Positions 54,263-62,752 of a stretch of 64,000 nt of DNA are shown one piece after another. The position numbers were made by a program, and so were the translations under genes. Under the pieces are notes generated by a model, which was not told the DNA's origin, did no database searches, and saw nothing but the letters and a program-made list of their open reading frames with translations. Each line of letters opens with the position of its first letter. The first letter of the stretch is position 1. The DNA comes from MM2 sp035460165 (lineage in GTDB: Bacteria; Pseudomonadota; Gammaproteobacteria; Burkholderiales; Methylophilaceae): NCBI GenBank assembly GCA_035460165.1, contig DATHWW010000015.1, positions 1 to 64,000 on the forward strand, given 5' to 3'.

Positions 54263-55366
54263 ATGAAAGACCTCTCCCCTCCCGCGCGTCCGCTAGTCTT
54301 CAAAGGCCGCGGAGCGTCCAGCAACGCTGTCAGTCGTTTCGACCCGATGAAGCGCGACGAATACGATGACGGCTGGGGAACCCTGGACGAAGAACTCACG
54401 CCTTTGCGTACCGAAGTAGCCATCGATGCCACGCGCAAGGTGATTACCTATAACGACTCGCCAGACATCTCCTTTGACCGCACCATCAACCCCTACCGCG
54501 GCTGCGAGCATGGCTGCATTTACTGTTACGCGCGGCCGACGCATGCTTATCTCGGTTTGTCGCCCGGATTGGATTTCGAAAGCCGTTTGCAAGCCAAGCC
54601 GGATGCAGCGGAAATATTGAGGAAGGAGCTGGCCAAACCAAGTTATCGATGCGCGCCTATCGCTCTCGGGATGAATACCGATGCCTATCAACCAATCGAA
54701 CGCGAGTATCGGATCACGCGTGGAATTCTGGAAGTGTTGGCCGAATGCCGGCATCCGGTAAGTCTCGTCACCAAATCCTCACTAGTAGAACGTGACATCG
54801 ACATCCTGGCTCCGATGGCGGAACAAGGGCTGGCATCGGTCTACGTCACCATCACCACACTGGACCGCGGCATCGCGCGGAGGCTGGAGCCGAGAGCGGC
54901 AGCGCCGGAGCGAAGGCTGGAGACATTGCGTCGATTGTCCGCAGCGGGAATCCCGACAGGCGTCATGGTCGCACCAGTCATTCCGGCGCTGACCGACAGC
55001 GAGATGGAAAGCATCCTGGAAAAAGCAAGCGCAGCAGGTGCGCAAGGTGCGGGCTACGTTTTACTGCGCTTGCCGTATGAACTGGTTCAATTATTCGAGG
55101 ATTGGTTGCGGCTGCACTATCCGCTCAAGGCAGAGCATGTGTTGAGCCTGATTCGCCAGAGCCGCGGGGGCAAGCTTTACGACGCTTCGTTTAAAAGCAG
55201 GATGAAAGGCGAAGGATTGTTTGCCGACATGATCGCCAAGAGATTTGGTCTGGCCTGCCACCACCTGGGTCTCAACAAGCAAAGAAAATCTCTGGAAACC
55301 GCGCTCTTCCGCCCGCCTGCCGCTCAGCAAAAGACATCCTCAACGGGCCAAATGTCTTTGTTCTAA
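54263..55366 (+). CDS. PA0069-family radical SAM protein
   Basis: A 367-residue radical SAM enzyme of the spore-photoproduct-lyase-like PA0069 group. The N-terminal KGRGASSNAVSRFDP is followed by the 4Fe-4S motif CEHGCIYCYARPTH (CxxxCxxC). Then come ALGMNTDAYQPIEREYRITRGILEVLA, VTKSSLVERDIDIL and APVIPALTD. Its substrate is not established. The ATG at 54263 was taken; a GTG at 54248 with GGAAC before it is an alternative adding five residues. It is divergent from the dehydrogenase gene. Confidence 0.9.
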   Translation: MKDLSPPARPLVFKGRGASSNAVSRFDPMKRDEYDDGWGTLDEELTPLRTEVAIDATRKVITYNDSPDISFDRTINPYRGCEHGCIYCYARPTHAYLGLSPGLDFESRLQAKPDAAEILRKELAKPSYRCAPIALGMNTDAYQPIEREYRITRGILEVLAECRHPVSLVTKSSLVERDIDILAPMAEQGLASVYVTITTLDRGIARRLEPRAAAPERRLETLRRLSAAGIPTGVMVAPVIPALTDSEMESILEKASAAGAQGAGYVLLRLPYELVQLFEDWLRLHYPLKAEHVLSLIRQSRGGKLYDASFKSRMKGEGLFADMIAKRFGLACHHLGLNKQRKSLETALFRPPAAQQKTSSTGQMSLF

Positions 55367-55440
55367 ATTCTGCACGATGTCATCGTGACGTAACAGCACC
55401 CTGCCATTGTACGCGTCAGTCTCTTTTCTCAGGCTGACCG

Positions 55441-55920
55441 ATGGAAACTCTTATCTTGCGAACGCCGCTAGGCGATAGTGAAATTTTCGAACGCCGACAT
55501 GCCCTTGATCGTTGGCAGCGCACTGCTCTCATTGTGATCGGCAAGGGAAAGCAACTGAGCGAGCTACACCACGAGTTGCGAAAAATGCCGGAGAGGCTGG
55601 AAACCATCCTGCATGCATTGACCGAAAAAGGTCTGATAAAGCCGGACTTGGAGCTCTCTTTGCCACAGCCCATCGAGGCTATTACGAAAACAACGCCTCC
55701 TTTGAGAGAGGTTCGCCGCTATCTCGCTTACCTCATCGGCATGATCGAAAATGCTGACGCCACTACCGCACTATCGCTGACCATCACGCTGAAGAAAGCG
55801 ACAACTCCGGACGATATTGCGGCCTTATATCCCGTATTTCATGAAAGCCTGCGGAAGATATGTGACGCAGACGAAGCGCAACGGCTGCTTGGAAAAATAG
55901 ACACTCTGGACGTTAATTGA
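55441..55920 (+). CDS. Hypothetical protein, 159 residues
   Basis: It begins at ATG 55441 with AGG about 7 bases upstream. The sequence (start METLILRTPLGDSEIFERR) predicts a mostly helical soluble protein. The middle has a winged-helix-like segment (SELHHELRKMPERLETILHALTEKGLIK), and a second helical half follows a Pro-rich hinge. No signal peptide or membrane helix is visible and I do not recognise the family. A MITE-like element begins 4 bases after its stop. Confidence 0.7.
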   Translation: METLILRTPLGDSEIFERRHALDRWQRTALIVIGKGKQLSELHHELRKMPERLETILHALTEKGLIKPDLELSLPQPIEAITKTTPPLREVRRYLAYLIGMIENADATTALSLTITLKKATTPDDIAALYPVFHESLRKICDADEAQRLLGKIDTLDVN

Positions 55921-55923
55921 CAT

Positions 55924-56192
55924 AGAGCCTATTTCAGTAGTTTCCATCCCCCGCGTTGAATCCGGGCATGGATGGATGCAAGACGCGACGCGCAGCCAAT
56001 GGTCGTTCCCTTGGCAAGCGGCGCAACGCCGCAGACGCCGGGCCCGGACTCAACCCGTAGGGCCGATAGTCTGCGGGCGCATTGCCGCGTTGCGGGCTAC
56101 TTGTGGAGAATGACTACACCGCGCAGCCCGCGCCTTGCACTGCATCCCGCAGACTAGCGGCGCGGGGGACGGAAACTACTGCAATAGGCTCT
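55924..56192. mobile_element. MITE-like element, 269 bp, with 32-bp terminal inverted repeats
   Basis: The left end (55924-55955) and the reverse complement of the right end (56161-56192) match at 30 of 32 bases; both start AGAGCCTATT and end TCCCCCGCG. The interior has no open gene and is rich in short inverted repeats (CGCAGAC and several copies of GTCTGCG), so the transcript could fold strongly. Its last base is the final base of the hslR stop codon. No clear target duplication is visible. The ends resemble those of IS5-type elements only loosely; the parent element is not in the window. Confidence 0.8.
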
Positions 56193-56599
56193 TAATAACT
56201 CTCATTGAAGCGCTTGATCAAGCGGCGATCCCGCTTGGTCGGTCGTCCCATGCCGCGGTCGCGCATTGCGTGGTCCGCTTCATTCGTCAACGCGGCCTGC
56301 TCCCGGCGTTGACGGCTTTGCTCGGTTTCCTCATACAACAATGCCGCCTCGGGAGCGCCACGACGTTGGCTGGACAAGCCGCGAACGACCACTTCCCATT
56401 CGCCATCGGGACGGGTGATTCGGAGTACAGCCCCAAGCTTTACTTCCTTGGCTGGTTTGGGGCGCTCTCCGTCGTAACGAATCTTGCCACCGTCGATAGC
56501 CTCGGCTGCCAGTCCGCGCGTCTTGAAAAAACGCGCGGCCCACAACCATTTGTCGATGCGAACCTTGCCGGCTGCCTCGTCCATGTCTTTATTTGCCAT
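56192..56599 (-). CDS. hslR: Hsp15-like S4-domain RNA-binding heat-shock protein
   Basis: A 135-residue protein close to E. coli Hsp15, which binds 50S subunits carrying nascent chains released by stress. The S4 domain has VRIDKWLWAARFFKTRGLAAEAIDGGKI, then GAPEAALLYEET and a basic C-terminal tail RRLIKRFNESY. Two starts are possible: 56599 (used here, overlapping the Lon-like gene by 11 bp) and 56584. The stop codon directly abuts the MITE-like element. Confidence 0.9.
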   Translation of the reverse strand: MANKDMDEAAGKVRIDKWLWAARFFKTRGLAAEAIDGGKIRYDGERPKPAKEVKLGAVLRITRPDGEWEVVVRGLSSQRRGAPEAALLYEETEQSRQRREQAALTNEADHAMRDRGMGRPTKRDRRLIKRFNESY

Positions 56600-58994
56600 G
56601 CTCGTGCTCGCGTGGATGACCGCTCTCGTCGCAGGCCTTGCGATATTCTTCCAGCATATGCTGTGCACGCCCCATTACGGAATCCTCCGGATAATTGCCC
56701 GACTCATCTGCTATCCCGGCTTCCATGCCGGTCAGCAGGGCGATGCCTTCCAGCACGTGATTCATCACATGGATGCGAAAATCGCCACGCTCCACTGCGT
56801 CGAGTACCTCCCGGTCAAGCACCAGATGCGAGAGGTTGCGGGCGGGAACGATGGCGCCCTGCGTACCGTCGAGGCCCAGTTTCCGGCAGGTGCGGAACCA
56901 GCCTTCGATTTTTTCGTTGATGCCGCCTACCGGCATGACCTCACCGTGCTGATTCATTGCACCCGTTACAGCCAACCCCTGCGGCAAGGCGATACCGGAA
57001 AGCGCAGACAGCAACGCGAACAATTCGGCGCACGAGGCGGAGTCCCCTTCCACACCGTGGTATTCCTGCTCGAACACCAGTGAGGCGGAGAGGCTCAGCG
57101 GTGCAAGATGCGCGAATGCGGCCGATAGCCAGCCTTGCAGGATGAATACACCCTTGTCGTGCGAGGGGCACGTCATCTCAACCTCGCGATCGATATTCAG
57201 CACGCCCTCATCGCCGGCGTAGGCGCGCGCGGTAATGCGCACCGGCAAGCCGAATCGATAATCGCCCAGATCGACCTGGGCCAGCCCATTGATCTGGCCC
57301 ACCACTGCTCCCTGCACCCGAATCAATAGTTCGCCGGCGGAAATCGATTCCAGCATTTGCTGCTCCGGATAGTCGTGGCGCTCGCGGCGAGCCATAAAGG
57401 CGTCTGCAACATCTTGCGCGGACACCGTCGCCTCATTTCCCATGCTCCGGCAAAATTCCGCCGCTTCTATGAGCCAGGCTTCCAATTCGCCCAACTCGGT
57501 GCCGATGTGTCGCTGATCGTCGATACCGCGCTGCATTTCAAGCAGCAAACGGGCAACAGCAGCGTTTGAGAAGTGCGGCAGACCGAGATCGCGACAGCGC
57601 TGGGCGATAAAAGCCGCAAGAGCACGACGCGTTTCGGAATTGGCGGGAAAGTATTCGGCAAAATCAACCTTGACGCGGAAATGCCGCATCAGATCGGGAT
57701 CGTGCTCTTGCAAACCGTAATAATCTTCACGCGAACCGATCAACACCAGCTTGGTACGAATTTCGAGCGACGCGGGCTCCAACGTCATCGCCGATAACTG
57801 GCCCGACACGGCAGCAGGCTCCTCGATTTGCAGGCAGCCGTGACGCAGGTAACGCTGCAATTTCTCCCATACCGTGGCGTCGCGCACCACATCGCGCAGA
57901 TGCAGCAACAGATATCCGCCATGCGCGCGGTGGAGATTGCCGGCGCGAATACGCGTAAAGTCCGTCGCGAGCACGCCGCTTTCCGCTTGAAAATCGATAC
58001 CGCCGAACAATGAGCGGAAGACAGGGTCGTCGTCACGCAGCACAGGAGCGCCTGCGTTTGCAGAATTATCCACCAGCACGTTGACGCGATATCGCAAGAG
58101 CCGCGATTCGATCTGCTCGCGCGCGTCCTCCGGCGTCGCGGCAAACAAGTCCATCGAGCGCAGGGCATCGTCGGCAAGTTCGCCCAGATAGCGGGCGAAC
58201 TTTTTCGGCTCCAGCACCTTGCCGGCCATGGCACGGCGAATGCCTTCGATCTCGCGCTCGATAACCGGAACAATGGCCTCTCGGCGCAATTGCATCAGAG
58301 CCTTCTCCAAAGCCTCCTCGACGGGCCGCACCGTCTCAAGATATTTGCCGATTTCCGCACGCAGTTCCTGCTCGGCCGTTTCCATGACCAGCCGTTGTTC
58401 CGGCGACAGCGCGAGGAGGGCATCTTCCTGCATCGCCTGACCGTGTTCATCCCTGAGCGTAAATACCAGGCGCCCATCTTCGCGGCGCAACGCAAAATGG
58501 CGCGCAGCCGCAAAAGCGACCAGGTCGACGTACGCCTGCTCGGCAGGCTGACGATGGGATTTCTTTAAGCGCTCACTGTCGAGACGGACACTCTCCTCAT
58601 CCAGTTTATGCGGAATGTCGCGGGCGATGCGTTCGGAAAAACCTTCGAGGACTCGGCGCAGGGTCGTCGCCTGCCCCGTATGCAGGCGCAAGGCAAGAGG
58701 CCGCTCAGGGCACTCAAAATTCTGTAGATAGACCAGGTCGGATGCCGCAGGGCGGGTAGCCGCCACTTGCTGCATCAGGCGATACATCAAGGATGAACGT
58801 CCGCTGCCGGCCTCACCAAGCACGAAAAGATGATAATCCGGCCTCTCCAGCGACAAACCGAATCGCGCGGCTTTTTCGGCGCGTTGCTGGCCGATCCAGC
58901 CGTAAGAAGTTTCCTTGATTTCAGAAGTGTCGTCGAAGCCAAGCTCGGCCAGGTCGAACATTACCGTCAGTTCAGACGGGGCAAGCTTGCGCAT
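56589..58994 (-). CDS. Lon-like ATP-dependent protease (YcbZ/LonB type)
   Basis: An 801-residue AAA+ protease of the YcbZ/LonB group (COG1067). The N-terminal domain leads to Walker A GEAGSGRSS near residue 60. The AAA region includes AHGGYLLLHLRDVV. The C-terminal Lon protease domain has the catalytic Ser in EGDSASCAELF and Lys in GGINEKIEGWF. It lacks the canonical Lon substrate-binding N-domain. It shares an 11-bp overlap with hslR, forming a protein-quality-control pair. Cellular targets are unknown. The moaE gene ends 2 bases upstream. Confidence 0.88.
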   Translation of the reverse strand: MRKLAPSELTVMFDLAELGFDDTSEIKETSYGWIGQQRAEKAARFGLSLERPDYHLFVLGEAGSGRSSLMYRLMQQVAATRPAASDLVYLQNFECPERPLALRLHTGQATTLRRVLEGFSERIARDIPHKLDEESVRLDSERLKKSHRQPAEQAYVDLVAFAAARHFALRREDGRLVFTLRDEHGQAMQEDALLALSPEQRLVMETAEQELRAEIGKYLETVRPVEEALEKALMQLRREAIVPVIEREIEGIRRAMAGKVLEPKKFARYLGELADDALRSMDLFAATPEDAREQIESRLLRYRVNVLVDNSANAGAPVLRDDDPVFRSLFGGIDFQAESGVLATDFTRIRAGNLHRAHGGYLLLHLRDVVRDATVWEKLQRYLRHGCLQIEEPAAVSGQLSAMTLEPASLEIRTKLVLIGSREDYYGLQEHDPDLMRHFRVKVDFAEYFPANSETRRALAAFIAQRCRDLGLPHFSNAAVARLLLEMQRGIDDQRHIGTELGELEAWLIEAAEFCRSMGNEATVSAQDVADAFMARRERHDYPEQQMLESISAGELLIRVQGAVVGQINGLAQVDLGDYRFGLPVRITARAYAGDEGVLNIDREVEMTCPSHDKGVFILQGWLSAAFAHLAPLSLSASLVFEQEYHGVEGDSASCAELFALLSALSGIALPQGLAVTGAMNQHGEVMPVGGINEKIEGWFRTCRKLGLDGTQGAIVPARNLSHLVLDREVLDAVERGDFRIHVMNHVLEGIALLTGMEAGIADESGNYPEDSVMGRAQHMLEEYRKACDESGHPREHEHGK

Positions 58995-58996
58995 AA

Positions 58997-59452
58997 TTAA
59001 TGCTTTTCCGTCCAGCGTTGTTTGGCCGTATCGTCGCTGGAGCGCGCCTCGACCCAGCGATCACCGGTTTCGGTCCGCTCTTTTTTCCAGAAGGGTGCTT
59101 CGGTCTTGAGATAATCCATGATGAACTCGCAGGCGGAGAAAGCCTCGCCGCGATGAGCGCCGGCAACCACCACCAGCACGATCTGATCGAGCGGTTGCAA
59201 TGCACCGATACGATGAATCACCAGCGCGTCAAAGATATTCCAGCGCTGCCTGGCCTGATCGACGATGGCTTCCAGCGCCTTTTCGGTCATGCCGGGATAG
59301 TGTTCCAGCGTCATGCCGGAGACCTCAGCCCCCTCGCTGAGATCGCGCACCTGCCCGATGAAAGCCGCTACCGCGCCGGTATCGCGCCGCGCCAGGCGCA
59401 TGCGGGTGATTTCCGCCCCGGCATCGAAATCCTCGAACTGTACCCGTACCAT
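58997..59452 (-). CDS. moaE: Molybdopterin synthase catalytic subunit
   Basis: A 151-residue MoaE. Typical segments are GAVAAFIGQVRDLSEG, LEHYPGMTEKAL, VIHRIGALQPLDQIVLVVVAGAHRGEAFSACEFIMD, LKTEAPFWKKE with the active-site lysines. With MoaD it converts precursor Z (cPMP) to molybdopterin. It begins 1 base after the moaD stop. Confidence 0.96.
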   Translation of the reverse strand: MVRVQFEDFDAGAEITRMRLARRDTGAVAAFIGQVRDLSEGAEVSGMTLEHYPGMTEKALEAIVDQARQRWNIFDALVIHRIGALQPLDQIVLVVVAGAHRGEAFSACEFIMDYLKTEAPFWKKERTETGDRWVEARSSDDTAKQRWTEKH

Positions 59453-59453
59453 G

Positions 59454-59708
59454 TCAGCCCCCGGTCACTGGCGGGAAGAAGGCGATCTCGTCGCCATCAC
59501 GGAACGCGGCCGTATTTCCGACCAGCTCCTGGTTCACCGCCGCGCGCAAAGGATGGCATCCGGTAAATTCTTCCTGCCATGCGCCGCCGCGCTGGGCCAG
59601 CCAGGCCATCAAGCGCTGGATATCGGTCACGCCATCCGGCACGGCAATTTCCTCCTGCGAGGTGCCGAGCGCCTCTCGCAAGCGGGCGAAATACAGCAGC
59701 TTGACCAT
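59454..59708 (-). CDS. moaD: Molybdopterin synthase sulfur-carrier subunit
   Basis: An 84-residue ubiquitin-like sulfur carrier. The C-terminus PPVTGG has the diglycine that becomes a thiocarboxylate. Residues KLLYFARLREALG and IAFFPPV are typical. It is immediately followed by moaE, its partner. It begins directly after the stop of the small gene at 59709. Confidence 0.96.
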   Translation of the reverse strand: MVKLLYFARLREALGTSQEEIAVPDGVTDIQRLMAWLAQRGGAWQEEFTGCHPLRAAVNQELVGNTAAFRDGDEIAFFPPVTGG

Positions 59709-59885
59709 TTAGAGTCCCAGGTCTTCGTCCGTTACCGGGCCGCGCTTGCCGCTGACCGCTTCCATCATCAGCTGCATTGCTTTCTGCTTGGTGGATTCGT
59801 CTTCCATCGCCTTCGAACTGAAGGTGATGCCGAACTTAGCGGCATATTGCTGAATCAGCATGATCACTATGCTATCGTCTTCCAT
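59709..59885 (-). CDS. Small conserved-looking protein, 58 residues, upstream of moaD
   Basis: ATG 59885 has AGGAAA 2-5 bases upstream (AGGAAACG-ATG). The frame reads MEDDSIVIMLIQQYAAKFGI and ends VTDEDLGL, stopping on the base before the moaD ATG. It predicts two amphipathic helices, with an acidic N-terminus and a Met/Lys-rich middle. The ribosome site, zero-gap junction with moaD and unbroken frame support a real gene. Function and family are unknown. Confidence 0.7.
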   Translation of the reverse strand: MEDDSIVIMLIQQYAAKFGITFSSKAMEDESTKQKAMQLMMEAVSGKRGPVTDEDLGL

Positions 59886-59908
59886 CGTTTCCTACCCTCA
59901 AAAAATCA

Positions 59909-61234
59909 TTATTCCTTGTCGGATTCGTCCGCAAGCAACTCAACGGACACGGTCTCGCCTTCCAGTTCCACCTTTTCGATCGCAGCAAATCGCCGGCTGA
60001 TCTTCTGGCTGGTGGTATGTACATCCAGTGCATCCTCGTGCGCCTGTCGAATGTGATCGGCCAGTTTCTTCATGCGCTGGTCGAAACGCCCGAACTCCTT
60101 GCCGAGCTTGCCGAGCTCATCCTTGATGATGTGCACCTGCTTGCGCGTTTCCACGTCCTTGAGCACCGCACGTGCCGTATTCAGCACCGCCATCAGCGTC
60201 GTCGGCGACACCACCCACACGCGGCGGCTCATCGCGTAATCGACGATATCGGGATGATAGGCGTGGATTTCCGCGAATACCGCTTCCGCCGGAACAAACA
60301 TCACCGCGCCGTCGGACGTGACGTTGGCGATGATGTATTTGGCCGCGATATCGTCCACATGTTTCCGCACATCGGCCTTGAATTGCTTTTGCGCCAACAA
60401 GCGTTCGGCTTCGCTGATGCCGATTTCGTACATGCGATGGTAGTTTTCGAGCGGAAATTTCGAGTCGACTGCCACCGTACCGGTCGGCTCGGGCAGGAAC
60501 AAAGCGCAATCGACGCGCGTGCCGTTCGGCAGGCAATGCTGCATTTCATAGGCACTGACCGGCAGGATGTTGCGCACCAATGCTTCCAGCTGCACCTCGC
60601 CGAATGCGCCGCGCGAGCGTTTGTCGCCTAGCAACTCCTGCAAGCTGACGACGTTGCTGGTCAGGCCGTCTATCTTCTTTTGCGCTTCGTCTATAGTCGC
60701 GAGGCGCGCCATCACGCTGACAAAAGTCTCGTTGGTTTTCTTGAAGCCCTCATCCAGGCGCTCGCTCACCTTGCCGCCGATCTGCTCGAGGCGGCCATCC
60801 ACGGTCTTGGTCAGCACCTCGATGCTGGAGGTCAGCTGCGACGTGGCGTGGCGCATCGTGGATTGGATCAGCTCCTGTTCCGCCTTGCCCTGCTCGGCCA
60901 GAGTCTGGTGCAATTTCTCGAGTACCGTTTCGCGGGTCTGCGACAGGCTTTGCGACTGTGAAAGCTGGAGCGCCTGCATCGCATCCCGGGTCTGCTGAAG
61001 TTCTTGCGCCACCCCGGCACGGAGCTTTTCGCTCGCATCCGCGGAGGCCGTTCCCAGGCGATCACCCAAACGATTGAGGCCGTCATGCAGGTCGAGCAAC
61101 ATGGATCGATGTTTCTCCTCCAACTGAACCCGCAGCTCCGGAAGCACATCGCGCTGACGCTTCAATTGCAGCAGCATCCATATCGAAATCGCTAGGCACA
61201 GGCTCAGCAGCGACAGAATCAGATAATCGATCAT
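59909..61234 (-). CDS. rmuC: RmuC family protein
   Basis: A 441-residue protein implicated in limiting DNA rearrangements at inverted repeats. It has an N-terminal membrane helix (YLILSLLSLCLAISIWMLLQL), long coiled coil (to about residue 200) and a nuclease-like C-terminal domain with GAFGEVQLEALVRNILP, AVDSKFPLENYHRM and VSPTTLMAVLNTAR. Its precise biochemical role is unsettled. It is divergent from the HDOD-REC gene. Confidence 0.93.
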   Translation of the reverse strand: MIDYLILSLLSLCLAISIWMLLQLKRQRDVLPELRVQLEEKHRSMLLDLHDGLNRLGDRLGTASADASEKLRAGVAQELQQTRDAMQALQLSQSQSLSQTRETVLEKLHQTLAEQGKAEQELIQSTMRHATSQLTSSIEVLTKTVDGRLEQIGGKVSERLDEGFKKTNETFVSVMARLATIDEAQKKIDGLTSNVVSLQELLGDKRSRGAFGEVQLEALVRNILPVSAYEMQHCLPNGTRVDCALFLPEPTGTVAVDSKFPLENYHRMYEIGISEAERLLAQKQFKADVRKHVDDIAAKYIIANVTSDGAVMFVPAEAVFAEIHAYHPDIVDYAMSRRVWVVSPTTLMAVLNTARAVLKDVETRKQVHIIKDELGKLGKEFGRFDQRMKKLADHIRQAHEDALDVHTTSQKISRRFAAIEKVELEGETVSVELLADESDKE

Positions 61235-61398
61235 AAAGTTTTCATTTCCTCCGTCGATTATAACTTATGCTCCATGCAAGCATCGGCGCTGTCGCTATTT
61301 TCAGCCCTCAATGATTTATGCGACACTGCCGTCACATTATAAAAATTAAGCTGGTATATCTTGGGACGGGGTCAACCTAAAACTAGAAATGTACATCA

Positions 61399-62739
61399 AT
61401 GACCGAAACGCTCGACTTTGCAGAACTGAAGGCGGCCGGCATGCTGCCTTCGCCCAAGGGTGTTGCCCTACGGGTCATGCATCTGTGCCAGGAAGAAACC
61501 GTATCGCTCACTGATCTGGCGAGTGCGATTCAGACCGACCCGGCGCTTTCAGGGCGCATCATCAAGATCGCGAATTACGTCAACCCGAACAAATCTCGTC
61601 CGATTGCCTCGGTCACGATAGACACCCTGATCTTGATCGGCATCCATGCCGTACGGCAGGCGGTATTGTGCATGTCGCTGATCAGCAATTATCGCGACGG
61701 CCCGTGCAGGCTGTTCGATTATGAGTATTTCTGGTCCACAGCCATCGCCAAGGCAAGTGCTGCCCAAGCTATCAGCCAGCTCAATCGGGTCGCGCCTCCG
61801 GCGGAAATCTTCAATGCCGGCTTGATGTGCAGCATTGGTCAACTGGCGCTGGTAACCGCTCGCCCGGCAAGTTACAGCGAAATTCTGCAGAATTTACCGA
61901 ATGCGCCTATCGAAACCATCATGCAAGCCGAGCAAGAGAAATTCGGCCTGAACCAGCGCGACATGCTGGTGCTGATGCTGCAGGACTGGGGCATTCCCCG
62001 CTTGTTCATCGATGCAATGTATTACCACGAGGATCCGCTTAGTTCCGGCTTTCCTGAAAACTCCCGGATGCTGCGCCTCACTTACACGCTGCAATTTTCC
62101 GCCCTGCTCGCCCATGCCTGCGTCCATGGCCAGGAAGATCCCGCCCTGGTCGAGCAACTATCGATCAGCTGCTCCATGCTCGATATCGACCGCGAGCAGC
62201 TGGAACTGCTGATCGAACAAACCGCCCTGCACTGGAAGGACTGGGCCAAGCTTCTCAACGTCCAGACGCGACGCTACAACCCGCGCCCATTGATGATGCC
62301 GCCGATCCGGGCCACCATGCGAAGCGAACCGGTTATGGAAACGGTGCAACCGACTACTGTGCCTTTGCGCATCCTGATCGCGGGTGCCGATGATTCGCAA
62401 CGCATACTGCTCGGTAAGTTCCTGACCGCCGCCGGTCACAGTGTTACCACCACCGACAACGGCCTGACTGCATTCGGCATGGCAACCCACGATTTGCCGC
62501 AGGTCATCATTTCCGATTGGCTGATGCCAGGCATGGATGGACTGAAGCTTAGCTCCGACCTGCGGAAATCCGCAGCCGGCAGCAAGCTTTACTTCATCCT
62601 GCTGACCACTTTTGAAGATGAACGGCGCAAGATGGAAGCCTACGAAGCCGGGGTCGATGAAATCCTGCGCACCCCGATCAATACCCGCCTGCTGGCGGCC
62701 AGACTTTTGGCTGCACAGCGCATCGCCAACTCCAAATGA
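61399..62739 (+). CDS. HDOD-REC signalling protein
   Basis: A 446-residue protein. An N-terminal HDOD domain (about 15-225: GMLPSPKGVALRVMHLCQEE, TDPALSGRIIKIAN, LIGIHAVRQAVLC) is joined by a Pro-rich linker to a C-terminal receiver (about 325-440). The receiver keeps D of IISDWLMPGMDG, but the normally conserved Lys-Pro is RTP (EILRTPINT), so signalling may be altered. HDOD proteins are non-hydrolytic HD relatives used in c-di-GMP, stress or virulence control. It precedes the CHASE2 gene by 13 bases, suggesting a common operon. Confidence 0.88.
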   Translation: MTETLDFAELKAAGMLPSPKGVALRVMHLCQEETVSLTDLASAIQTDPALSGRIIKIANYVNPNKSRPIASVTIDTLILIGIHAVRQAVLCMSLISNYRDGPCRLFDYEYFWSTAIAKASAAQAISQLNRVAPPAEIFNAGLMCSIGQLALVTARPASYSEILQNLPNAPIETIMQAEQEKFGLNQRDMLVLMLQDWGIPRLFIDAMYYHEDPLSSGFPENSRMLRLTYTLQFSALLAHACVHGQEDPALVEQLSISCSMLDIDREQLELLIEQTALHWKDWAKLLNVQTRRYNPRPLMMPPIRATMRSEPVMETVQPTTVPLRILIAGADDSQRILLGKFLTAAGHSVTTTDNGLTAFGMATHDLPQVIISDWLMPGMDGLKLSSDLRKSAAGSKLYFILLTTFEDERRKMEAYEAGVDEILRTPINTRLLAARLLAAQRIANSK

Positions 62740-62752
62740 CTCCGTTCGCTTG

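Noticed and set aside
55918..56195. Target-site duplication for the MITE-like element
   Set aside because: Flanking bases (CAT on the left, TAA on the right) do not match, so no duplication can be claimed.
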